This document shows positions 1 through 7,360 of a stretch of 64,000 bases of DNA, one piece after another; position 1 is the first letter of the stretch, and every line of letters starts with the position of its first letter. A program made the position numbers and the translations under genes. The notes under the pieces were generated by a model that searched no databases, was not told where the DNA came from, and saw only the letters and a list, made by a program, of their open reading frames with translations. This stretch comes from an uncultured Christensenella sp. (lineage in GTDB: Bacteria; Bacillota; Clostridia; Christensenellales; UBA1242): contig CASGDZ010000001.1 in the NCBI GenBank assembly GCA_949300385.1, forward strand, positions 1 through 64,000, read 5' to 3'.

Positions 1-277
1 CGTTTTTGTTTTGTTTAATTTCGCATTTTGTGTTTTTAATTTCTTCATTAAGATAATACAAGCTTTGTCTTATCTCATCTAAATTTGCTCTTTGGTCAAT
101 TTCATTATCTCCAAGCAGTTTCTCAGCACCAGTAACAGTGCAATAACGAATAAAGTCCGAAAGATTATCAAATCCAGATTTTGTTCTATTGTATGCTTTA
201 TCTAAAATATCTTTATCTTCTTGATTGTAAATTCGCAGTGTTAATTGTGATTTTAATGTTTGTTTTATTTTTGGCAT
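1..277 (-). CDS. Partial small protein, possible ribbon-helix-helix/MobC-like DNA-binding protein
   Basis: The reading frame starts at ATG 277-275 behind a clear AGGAGA ribosome-binding site and is still open at the left edge, so about 92 residues are visible and the C-terminus is missing. The N-terminus (MPKIKQTLKSQLTLRIYN) followed by a predicted helix-turn-helix (DKDILDKAYNRTKSGFDN, then LSDFIRYC) resembles ribbon-helix-helix proteins such as MobC-type relaxosome proteins. The following part is charged and probably coiled coil. The assignment rests on general resemblance only. A mobilisation function would fit the accessory character of the block up to 8.4 kb, but no relaxase is visible. 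Confidence 0.5.
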   Translation of the reverse strand, partial: MPKIKQTLKSQLTLRIYNQEDKDILDKAYNRTKSGFDNLSDFIRYCTVTGAEKLLGDNEIDQRANLDEIRQSLYYLNEEIKNTKCEIKQNKN

Positions 278-476
278 TTTGTTTTCTCCTTAACATAAAT
301 TTTTCTCCTTTTTAAAAATCTACATCTGTCTCTATATCTATATTTTTATGTTAGGCAACTTTCAGCATATTTGTTTTGCTAAGATAGGAAATAATCTCCT
401 TTTAGGTTGGGCAAATTAAAAAAAGTTATTTCATATACCTTAAAATATATCTTTGCTGGTTGCCATAAGCACAAAT

Positions 477-526
477 AAAAAAAGATAACAAAAAAGAATT
501 TAATTACTTTGATTGTTATCTTTTTT
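477..526. terminator. Hairpin with A/T tracts, probable bidirectional terminator
   Basis: Two arms of about 14 nt (AAAAAAGATAACAA and its complement TTGTTATCTTTTTT) flank a 21-nt loop, with A and T tracts at the two ends. It lies in the 421-bp gap between the left-edge gene and the HTH gene. The rest of that gap is AT-rich, and I see no gene in it. Confidence 0.5.
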
Positions 527-607
527 ACTAAAGGAAACATTATTTTGTCCCTTCACTTTATATAGGTTTTTCTTAAAATTTGTATTTTAAAATGAAAAAA
601 TTTATAA

Positions 608-664
608 AATAAAAAAAGTTTATGTCTATTTTATCCATAAATAAAGGATATTCAACATAAACTT
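608..664 (-). terminator. Rho-independent terminator after the HTH gene
   Basis: On the minus strand a 10-bp stem (AAGTTTATGT with ACATAAACTT) is followed by a run of seven T. An inner TATCC/GGATA stem extends the hairpin. It lies about 35 nt after the stop of the gene at 699-1568 and should end that transcript. Confidence 0.7.
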
Positions 665-698
665 AATTTTAAAGATTATACAATGTTAAATTTTTATT

Positions 699-1568
699 TC
701 ACCCCAAAATGTTATCTTTTATATATTTCAAACCTTTGTTTTGATTATGTGATCTTATTCTTCTTGGAGCAACATTTAGAGTTATCCATTTGTATCCAGA
801 GTTGCATTTAACCATTTCATTTAAAACAAATAAAGAAAAATAATCTTTTTCTTTCCACCACTCATTTTGTGTTTTACCATACTCATCTATTTCTTTAAAT
901 TTTCCTTTAATAATATTCGAGTTAACTATAGATTTATATTCATCTTTTAAATCTCTACTAAATATATCTTTTGCTATTGCAAAAGAAATTTTATCAATCT
1001 TTTTACTATTTTCTATTTTTATATTCGGTAACTCAAACTCAAAATCTTCAACTTTTTGACGATAGAATGTTTTATTCTTCTCACTATATTCTGTTTTTGT
1101 TAAAATATGATATTTATCATCTTTTTTAGTAATAAAAACAACAAAAAGAAATTGGTCATTAAGTTCTAAATCCTTTTCTTTGTTTTTATTTACAATATAT
1201 GAATTTTTTGTCATTCTACCAATATGTGTTTTATTCACTTTTCGTTCTATAAATCCATTATCCTCAAAAAATTTCAAGTCACTTTGTATTGTTCTTTCAG
1301 TAACAGCAAACTTCCAAGCTAAATCTCTAATTAAAACCTTTCTACCTTTTAAATATTTTAGATAAGCAAACAACTTTTCTCTTCGTAAATTCTTTGTAAA
1401 AACACACTTAATTGGTCTATCTTTTTCTTTATCATAAACTTCATCAAACCCTAATTCATCAAGTTTGTCATAGTCATAATATTTCCTCACACCTCGTTGT
1501 CCTTTAAGATAAATTCTACTCAATTTTCGATTTTTAAAATTTGTATGTTTATTATGATAATTTTCCAT
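699..1568 (-). CDS. Winged-helix/HTH protein of unknown function
   Basis: A 289-residue basic protein that I cannot assign to a named family. Residues about 60-120 look like a winged helix: a helix (REKLFAYLKYLKGRK), a turn, a recognition-like helix (VTERTIQSDLKFFEDNGFIERK) and a basic wing. The remainder is mixed alpha/beta with a conserved-looking EWWKEKDYFSLF segment. This layout resembles plasmid or phage replication-initiation proteins and some regulators, but no catalytic motif is visible. The gene lies downstream of the DGR/VWA cluster on the same strand, 90 bp after the VWA gene, and has its own terminator. A regulatory or replication role in the accessory block is only an inference. 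Confidence 0.6.
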   Translation of the reverse strand: MENYHNKHTNFKNRKLSRIYLKGQRGVRKYYDYDKLDELGFDEVYDKEKDRPIKCVFTKNLRREKLFAYLKYLKGRKVLIRDLAWKFAVTERTIQSDLKFFEDNGFIERKVNKTHIGRMTKNSYIVNKNKEKDLELNDQFLFVVFITKKDDKYHILTKTEYSEKNKTFYRQKVEDFEFELPNIKIENSKKIDKISFAIAKDIFSRDLKDEYKSIVNSNIIKGKFKEIDEYGKTQNEWWKEKDYFSLFVLNEMVKCNSGYKWITLNVAPRRIRSHNQNKGLKYIKDNILG

Positions 1569-1658
1569 AGAATTATTATAACATATTAAATTAGTAAAAT
1601 TTAATATTTATAAAAAAATATAATGACTTTACTCATTATACTTTTTTCTTAAAAATTT

Positions 1659-3179
1659 TTACATAAACAATTCATCTTCTTGTAAATCTCTTTCTGCATT
1701 GATCATATTTTGCAAATCTTTTGGATAAACATCAATAACCTTGCCACAGCATGGATGAAAATCCCTATTGCTATATACAAGCCAAATAACATTTGTTCCT
1801 TTCAAATCTTCTTTTGGCATAGTTCCCGGACAAGGCTCTCCATCTGTGAAAACGATTTTATTCACTTCTTGTTTTTTACTAAACGAACGAACTGCCAAAT
1901 CCCAATCTTCTGTCCAAGCAGAATGGCCACGAGCTGCTTGCGGAATTTTGAAATTATCGATATCTCTGTTTGATTTTATTTCCACCATTCCCCAAAATTT
2001 TTCATTAAAGCAACCAACTTTCAATTTGGACTCTTTAAGAATAGGTTTAAGTTGCCTTAAAAATGCTTTTACCATTTCAAGAGAAACTGAGCCAGAAACA
2101 TCAATCATAACTTCGGTTTCAGCTTCATCTTCAACATCATTTTCTTCAAGTCTATATGCATAGTTATTTTCTACAATCGACCTACGCTGCGACCAAATCG
2201 TTTCTGTTTTTTTAACTTCTCGCCTTAAAAGTAATTTCCAATCAAGAATAGGTTTTGCCTGCCCAACTTCGCCAAATTCAATATTCCCGCTCTGTGATTT
2301 TTTTAATTCCTGTTCCCGCAAACTTTCCATATTTCGTTTTGCACGTTCGCGTCTTTCTTGACGATTTTCTTGAAACTCAGTTTTCTCATCAAATTGAGCC
2401 TTATCAAATTCAGGAATTTGAGCATTAGGGTCTAACTTGCTATTTTCTGTAATATGGCTCGACTGTCCATTTTGTTCGGCTTTGTTCATTTGTTTATTGC
2501 CTTGTTTTTTGCTTTCTTCAAATGCTTTTTCCCAAAGGCTGTGGTCATCAGCGAATTGTTCACCACTATCAGTACCTTGTTTTTGCTCTTGATTATATTG
2601 GCTTTTTGGTTGTCCGTCAAAACTATCTTGGCCATTCTTTTCTTGACTTTCTTCGCCACTTTGGGCATTGCCTTGACCGTTTTGTTTATTTTGTTTTTCG
2701 TCACCATTTTGACTTTGATTTTGTTCATTCTTAGATTGCTGTTGCTGCTTGGTTTGTTTTTCTTTTAAAAGTTTATCATAAAACTCTTCAGCACTATAAT
2801 TCAAAGCTTCTGGCATATTGACATATCCATTCTTTATTTTAAAGCCATCTCTCTCTAAATTTGCATTTATAATTGCATCTGTTGCTATGTTCCAAACTTC
2901 TGGATCTCGCATTTTGCCATCTCTGCCAGCCATTCTATACATATGCTCAAATTTCACGTGCATAAGTTCGTGGGCAATAATGAATAATTTATCATCATCA
3001 CTTAAACTAGCTAGATAGTTTGGATCAAAATATATATTTTTTCCGTCAGTCGCAGCTGTATGATATGGTAAATCAGTTTTATATTCTAAGTTGGTTGCTG
3101 CTATCTCAGCACCAAAGCGAGGATACCTTGCAATCATCAATCTTTTGACATCTTGCAAAAGTTTTCTGTCATGTTCCAT
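1659..3179 (-). CDS. Putative metallopeptidase and VWA-like protein (DUF2201 family)
   Basis: A 506-residue protein with two recognisable domains. Residues 1-140 form the DUF2201 N-terminal putative metallopeptidase domain, with the zinc-binding HELMH at 70-74. Residues about 140-300 are a Gln/Asn/Glu-rich, low-complexity linker. Residues about 300-506 are a VWA-like domain with the MIDAS motif DVSGSVS (D360, S362, S364). Proteins of this type are commonly paired with MoxR AAA+ ATPases, which load or remodel the metal-dependent VWA partner. Here the MoxR ATPase is fused to the DGR target two genes upstream, with a 9-bp gap to the small gene between them. The likely role is effector or adaptor of the DGR-controlled ATPase. 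The linker is probably disordered. Confidence 0.85.
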   Translation of the reverse strand: MEHDRKLLQDVKRLMIARYPRFGAEIAATNLEYKTDLPYHTAATDGKNIYFDPNYLASLSDDDKLFIIAHELMHVKFEHMYRMAGRDGKMRDPEVWNIATDAIINANLERDGFKIKNGYVNMPEALNYSAEEFYDKLLKEKQTKQQQQSKNEQNQSQNGDEKQNKQNGQGNAQSGEESQEKNGQDSFDGQPKSQYNQEQKQGTDSGEQFADDHSLWEKAFEESKKQGNKQMNKAEQNGQSSHITENSKLDPNAQIPEFDKAQFDEKTEFQENRQERRERAKRNMESLREQELKKSQSGNIEFGEVGQAKPILDWKLLLRREVKKTETIWSQRRSIVENNYAYRLEENDVEDEAETEVMIDVSGSVSLEMVKAFLRQLKPILKESKLKVGCFNEKFWGMVEIKSNRDIDNFKIPQAARGHSAWTEDWDLAVRSFSKKQEVNKIVFTDGEPCPGTMPKEDLKGTNVIWLVYSNRDFHPCCGKVIDVYPKDLQNMINAERDLQEDELFM

Positions 3180-3188
3180 AGAGCACCC

Positions 3189-3572
3189 CTAAAAAGCCAC
3201 AACCGCAAAATGATATAGGTCTTGAGATATATTCTTTAAAGTAGACCTATCTTTCACTGTAAAAACTATAATACAATTCTTTGGAAGATAGTATCCATTT
3301 AGTTCTCTATCTTTAACAAGACTAACATATCTATTTTGTTGTTCAGTCGAAATTTCGTCAATTCCTTTAATTACGAAATAACATAATTTATTTTTTTTGC
3401 ATTTTTCATCAATCTTGTCTGCAAATGGTGGAATGCTTCCTGTGAGAAGAAATTTGTCGCTCACATTTGCTTTCATAGAAACGATTGGAGATAATTTTTC
3501 ACTATCTATATTTTCAATTACAACACAAGTAGCATTTGAATTGCGCTGCAGGTCTATTAATTCTTTTATCAT
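3189..3572 (-). CDS. Small AAA-like protein without a P-loop
   Basis: A 127-residue protein whose start overlaps the stop of the target gene in an ATGA arrangement, implying translational coupling. It resembles the second half of an AAA+ core: a strand ending in a Walker-B-like place (CYFVIKGIDEIS, about 83-94), a helix, then a sensor-1-like strand (NCIIVFTVKDRS). No GxxxxGKT is present, so it is unlikely to hydrolyse ATP alone. It may be a degenerate AAA subunit that assembles with the fused MoxR ATPase, or a specificity adaptor between that ATPase and the VWA protein. I do not recognise a named family. Confidence 0.6.
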   Translation of the reverse strand: MIKELIDLQRNSNATCVVIENIDSEKLSPIVSMKANVSDKFLLTGSIPPFADKIDEKCKKNKLCYFVIKGIDEISTEQQNRYVSLVKDRELNGYYLPKNCIIVFTVKDRSTLKNISQDLYHFAVVAF

Positions 3573-5887
3573 CTAATCATCCCTCCTTCATCTTCAAGCT
3601 GCATAGCCGAGATTTCTCTTAACTCTGCTATTTTTTCCATACGCTTTTCATCATTACCAGCCCAATAGATGTCGTAGACAGACAAATATTCTGGATCGCA
3701 ATGTTTGCGTATAAATTCTCTACAAACGCCAACTTGTTCGGGAGTTGCATTTAGAAGCCCTGCCATAGTTGCGAATTTTTCGTTAATATCAGTTGGAAGG
3801 TCTGCTTGAGTGTATCTCTTTTCAACTATTTCTTCAACGGTAAGGGTAGGGTGATTATAAAAATCAAAAAACTCTTCCGCCCATTCTTCACGCAGTTTTG
3901 AGCCAATTGAAGCCCTAAGTAGTGTTTCAACATCTTTTCCTACAAATTTGCCATTTTTTAAATCTTCTTCAAAGGCATAAAGAGTTCTTGAAATAGATTC
4001 CCAACCACGAGGGTCATTTGTTCTTCCACGGCAACCATTTCGGTCAAGATGATTTTCTCCAACTTCTGGTTCTTCATAGAAATATCCCATATCTTCTATT
4101 TCTTCACTACGTCGATTTTCTTGATATTTTGAGAAAATATAGCCAATAACAGAAGGGTGTATTTTTGAAGGAATTGCAAACTCGTATATCCATTCGCCAA
4201 CTTTTGGTTCCATATCTAAAATGTGGTCAAATCTCTTTTCAAGAGGCTCTGCCAAATCTTCGGCAACATTAGAATATTTTTTCTGGTTCCCTGTTGCAAC
4301 AACGACAGTATTTGCTGGAAGTTTTAGCCCCTTTCCCGTTTCAACAAGTTTGTTAAGAACAAGAGTGTAGACAAGTGATTGAACAGCAGGTTTAACGTTC
4401 AAAAGTTCATCAAGCATAATAACAACTTTGCCCTTCGCTGTTTTTGAACGCTCGTAAATTGTGTCAGCAAGGTCATAAAGATTTTGAATGTTCTCTTGAA
4501 TAAGTTTTCTTTCATCATCTGTTGCACAAGCCATAAGTGCTTGTTTGGCAAAATCTGGCGGAATAGATTGTCCCGTCTGTAAGTTCATAGAACCCACAAC
4601 CTTTTCAGGGAACATATTGTTTGTAAGTTTTATATAAATCAAGTCTGGATACAGCTTTTTAATTCTTTCGGTTTTACCAATTCCAGAAGGACCACGGAGC
4701 AAAACAGATTGCCCAGCGTCAATCCAACTTTCAATCATTTCGGTATCGGTCATTCTTCTGCGCTGATTTTGAGGAGTTTTATCTGGATTCAATTTTTCAA
4801 GCCTTGACCTGCGAACTTGTGGCTCAAATGTGAGTTCTTTTTCATCTTCTTGTGTGATAGCGGAAGAAATACTCAAAGAACTATCAAGCGCTTCTTGTAG
4901 AAATCCTTTACCTTTGAAACAATAATTTTTATCCGATTTATATCTTTTATTTCCGTTTCCCTTACTCAATTCTTCGTGTAAATCATAGCCATTAAAAATC
5001 GCACGCAATGGACTGTTTTGCCACATTGTATGTTCTGTTTTGCCATATTCTGGATAGAAAGGAATTCCTGACATAATTCCTTCTTCCGATTTTACATAAA
5101 TAGTTTTAGCAGTTCCATTTCCATTAGGATTGATAGACCTTGGAAGTTCATCCCAATTTTTTATTTTCCATTTGATTGGTTGAACTTTGGCCCACATAGG
5201 AGTTCCGTCTTCTGGTGCTTTTGTTTTGTCCTTATATTCAGAGTCATTATCATATTTTTTTGAAATAACTCTAACATACTTTTTGCCACCATATTCAAAC
5301 TCTTGGTTTTGTTCAAAACTGCCGTCTTCTTTCATATATCCGGTGTAGGTTTTACCGGTTGGAGTTAATTTACGCGCATTATATAATTTTTCTAATTCTC
5401 TACTATTTCTTGCTTTATCTTGTGGATAAGAGCCAAATTCAATAGTGTGATATAAAATTTTGCCACTTTTATCCTTAAAGGGCTCAATTTTAAAGTCGCG
5501 CGACGCGCTTCGCGCGGAGATTACAGATGAGAGATTAAGGTGTAAAGCTGGACACAGCCCAGCGCTCTTCTTGTATGCATCGTCATTGCCAAGCGAGCCA
5601 CCATGATTAACTCTGGACACAGTACTCAAAGTGTAGGCCGAGCGCAGCCAATACCAAGTCAATTGTCTATCCTTAGGACCTTTTCTTTGTCCGCCAAGGA
5701 AGGCCCCATTCATAACAGCGTAATCTGAAGCGTAAACATAACGTTCATCTGAATCTATGCCTTCCATTTCATCATAAGTTTCAAAGAACACATAATCTTG
5801 GGTATCAAACGCAGAGTTACCTGTTTTTTGATTTTCGTCAGTATTGTCAAGACGTGTTCTTACAATAAAATCTTTTAATTCTGCCAT
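3569..5887 (-). CDS. DGR target protein: DUF6273-like variable domain fused to MoxR-type AAA+ ATPase
   Basis: A 772-residue fusion starting at ATG 5887 behind AAAGGAG. Residues about 30-120 resemble the second half of a DUF6273 domain (SDYAVMNGAF, WYWLRSA at 78-84, PALHLN at 113-118). The DGR variable repeat encodes residues 80-114. Residues about 145-305 resemble the first half of such a domain (IEFGSYPQ, PIKW, NSPLRAIFNGYDL), so the halves are in swapped order. After a charged linker, residues about 380-772 form a MoxR-like AAA+ ATPase: Walker A GPSGIGKT (399-406), Walker B VVIMLDE, sensor 1 ATGN (531-534) and arginine-finger candidate R552. The variable surface probably recognises a ligand and the ATPase acts on the VWA protein encoded downstream. 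VR near the N-terminus is unusual; most DGR targets carry it at the C-terminus. Confidence 0.9.
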   Translation of the reverse strand: MAELKDFIVRTRLDNTDENQKTGNSAFDTQDYVFFETYDEMEGIDSDERYVYASDYAVMNGAFLGGQRKGPKDRQLTWYWLRSAYTLSTVSRVNHGGSLGNDDAYKKSAGLCPALHLNLSSVISARSASRDFKIEPFKDKSGKILYHTIEFGSYPQDKARNSRELEKLYNARKLTPTGKTYTGYMKEDGSFEQNQEFEYGGKKYVRVISKKYDNDSEYKDKTKAPEDGTPMWAKVQPIKWKIKNWDELPRSINPNGNGTAKTIYVKSEEGIMSGIPFYPEYGKTEHTMWQNSPLRAIFNGYDLHEELSKGNGNKRYKSDKNYCFKGKGFLQEALDSSLSISSAITQEDEKELTFEPQVRRSRLEKLNPDKTPQNQRRRMTDTEMIESWIDAGQSVLLRGPSGIGKTERIKKLYPDLIYIKLTNNMFPEKVVGSMNLQTGQSIPPDFAKQALMACATDDERKLIQENIQNLYDLADTIYERSKTAKGKVVIMLDELLNVKPAVQSLVYTLVLNKLVETGKGLKLPANTVVVATGNQKKYSNVAEDLAEPLEKRFDHILDMEPKVGEWIYEFAIPSKIHPSVIGYIFSKYQENRRSEEIEDMGYFYEEPEVGENHLDRNGCRGRTNDPRGWESISRTLYAFEEDLKNGKFVGKDVETLLRASIGSKLREEWAEEFFDFYNHPTLTVEEIVEKRYTQADLPTDINEKFATMAGLLNATPEQVGVCREFIRKHCDPEYLSVYDIYWAGNDEKRMEKIAELREISAMQLEDEGGMIR
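5496..5516 (-). other. GC-rich hairpin/palindrome downstream of VR
   Basis: Within the target gene and about 32 bp past the 3' end of VR there is an alternating C/G run unlike anything nearby. It contains the palindrome TCGCGCGA (5496-5503) and the stem CGCGC-GAA-GCGCG on the coding strand (5516-5504). GC-rich hairpins or cruciforms just downstream of VR are a known DGR feature that promotes retrohoming. The sequence also encodes target residues (SARSASR), so it is compatible with the frame. Its role here is inferred from position and from contrast with the AT-rich surroundings. Confidence 0.7.
5548..5651 (-). repeat. DGR variable repeat (VR)
   Basis: These 104 bp match the template repeat at 7199-7302 without gaps. 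There are 18 mismatches, and each lies where the TR coding strand has A. On the coding strand the 3' end (AGCGCTGGGCTGTGTCCAG) is identical in both copies and is the likely initiation-of-mutagenic-homing region. In the target frame 13 residues differ from the TR-encoded sequence: 85 N to Y, 87 K to L, 88 N to S, 89 N to T, 91 N to S, 92 K to R, 94 K to N, 95 N to H, 96 D to G, 100 N to G, 102 N to D, 103 N to D and 105 N to Y. Two further changes are silent. Confidence 0.97.
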
Positions 5888-5957
5888 ATTTTAACTCCTT
5901 TGATGAAACAAGTATAGCATAATTTTGTTATAAATGCAATACTAAAACATTGTAAAT

Positions 5958-6977
5958 TTATATTTTGTATTTTGTTCTAAGAGTTATAAGTAATTTTTTT
6001 GAATTTGAATGGCATAAATGCCCCTTAAAGGCATTTAATCTGACATCAATGTATTCTTTATCAACAAGGTTGTTATTACGTAGTTTTGACAGTGTTTTCA
6101 CATTTTTTCTTAACCTTAATTTTGCTTGTACGCGTAGAAATGTTTTAATTTTACCTTTTTCACAGAGTACATGTCTAAATCCTAAAAAATCAATTCCGTT
6201 TTTAAGCCTGCCAATTTGTGTTTTGCTGTTAAGGGATAAATCAAGTTCTTCCTTTACACATTTTTCGATTTCTTGTTTGCAGAATTTAAGATATTCTTTA
6301 TTGTTATGAACTAAAATCATGTCGTCCATATAGCGAACGTAATACTTTATTCGTAGTTTTTCTTTAATCAATCTATCAACCTTGTTCAGATAAAATAATG
6401 CAAACCATTGGCTTGTTTGATTTCCAATAGGAAGCCCAACTTTTGTGTCGTTGTTTTTGCTTTGTAATATGGTGTTTATAAACCATAAATCTTCTTCATC
6501 AAGTGATGTTTTTGCCAGATTTTTAAGTAAAATTTCGTGATTAATGCTTTGAAAATATTTTTTAATATCACATTTCAAAAAATATCCAGACTCGCCAAAT
6601 TTGTGATAATAATTCTTTAAAAATTTATGCAATCTTTGAATGCCAAAAAATGTTCCTTTGCCTTTTCGGCAAGCAACATTGTCATAAATTAAAGATTTTT
6701 CTAACTTTTTCTCAATTATATTCGAGCAAAACGCCATTAACACAACTCTATCCTTGTATGAAAGTGCTTCAATTATTCGTTCTTTTGGCTCAAATATTTT
6801 AAATATTTTATATTTGCCCGGTTTATATTTTTTACTAAAAATGTCTTTTGATAAACTAGTTAAATTTTGTGATATATTTATTTCAAAGGAGACTGTATCT
6901 TTCCTATGTTGCTTAGAAACTCTGCACTTTTTGTGTGCGTCAAATAATTTTTCAAATGTAAAAGCTTCTTCTAACAA
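5958..6977 (-). CDS. DGR reverse transcriptase
   Basis: A 339-residue reverse transcriptase that should copy TR RNA into adenine-mutagenised cDNA. Visible motifs are the first catalytic aspartate in KCDIKKYF (D137), the DGR-specific IGNQTSQ motif (184-190; group II intron enzymes have a different motif here), the active-site YMDD (216-219) and the FLGFRH thumb-side motif. No maturase or endonuclease domain follows, and the length is normal for DGR RTs. The best start is TTG at 6977, eight nt after GGAG; no ATG is suitably placed. The gene lies between TR and the target and is read in the same direction. Confidence 0.96.
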   Translation of the reverse strand: MLEEAFTFEKLFDAHKKCRVSKQHRKDTVSFEINISQNLTSLSKDIFSKKYKPGKYKIFKIFEPKERIIEALSYKDRVVLMAFCSNIIEKKLEKSLIYDNVACRKGKGTFFGIQRLHKFLKNYYHKFGESGYFLKCDIKKYFQSINHEILLKNLAKTSLDEEDLWFINTILQSKNNDTKVGLPIGNQTSQWFALFYLNKVDRLIKEKLRIKYYVRYMDDMILVHNNKEYLKFCKQEIEKCVKEELDLSLNSKTQIGRLKNGIDFLGFRHVLCEKGKIKTFLRVQAKLRLRKNVKTLSKLRNNNLVDKEYIDVRLNAFKGHLCHSNSKKLLITLRTKYKI

Positions 6978-7198
6978 ATTATATGCTCCTTTATATATTT
7001 AAAACGATGGTCATCTTCCTTTCGGTAAACTTTCAAAGATTTCTCGTTGATTGTCAAGATGACCGTATTCTTCTATCTCTTATAAAGAGAGTAGAAAAGA
7101 TAAGATTCCTTTGCCTTACACACTGTATTGTTTTACATAAAACAATCATAAACTGGCTGTTTTTTAACAAGCGGAAACTCGTTCTTCAAAGGCAAATC
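6978..7198 (-). ncRNA. Structured spacer between TR and RT, likely part of the DGR template RNA
   Basis: The 221 bp between TR and the RT start contain several potential stems: GGTCATCTT (7009-7017) with AAGATGACC (7056-7064), an imperfect TTCTATCTCTT/AAGAGAGTAGAA hairpin near 7070-7095, and TTGTTTT-ACAT-AAAACAA near 7128-7145. In the Bordetella phage DGR the RNA just downstream of TR is structured and is needed for priming cDNA synthesis. The same order (Avd, TR, spacer, RT) suggests the same role here. The boundaries are approximate. Confidence 0.5.
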
Positions 7199-7302
7199 TG
7201 GACACAGCCCAGCGCTCTTTTTGTTTGCATTGTTATTGTTAAGCGAGCCATCATTTTTAACTTTGTTTACATTATTCTTAGTGTTGGCCGAGCGCAGCCA
7301 AA
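7199..7302 (-). repeat. DGR template repeat (TR)
   Basis: A 104-bp non-coding copy of VR, between the avd-like gene and the RT. Read in the frame of the target it is rich in AAC, AAT and AAA codons, giving runs of Asn and Lys at the positions that vary in VR. This is the classical TR design, because randomising A in AAY codons reaches many amino acids without making stop codons. Flanks diverge at once outside the 104 bp: GCCAA is shared and the next base differs on one side, while at the other side CTGG is shared after an A-to-C change on the coding strand. Confidence 0.97.
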
Positions 7303-7360
7303 AGAGACCAGGTTAAACAACAATCTTATCTTAATTAAAGCGTCGCCGCTATAATCCAAT

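Noticed and set aside
2454-2768. Open frames of 80-104 codons on both strands opposite the Gln/Asn-rich part of the VWA protein
   Set aside because: They arise from the biased repeat-like codons of the linker, have no ribosome-binding site, and overlap a well-supported gene.
5958-6977. RT of a group II intron or a retron
   Set aside because: The IGNQTSQ motif, the lack of maturase/endonuclease domains, and the TR/VR pair identify a DGR; no msr/msd-like region or intron domain V is visible.
6983-7354. A 123-codon plus-strand frame that covers TR
   Set aside because: It runs against the DGR transcript, lacks a ribosome-binding site and consists of the complement of the spacer and TR.
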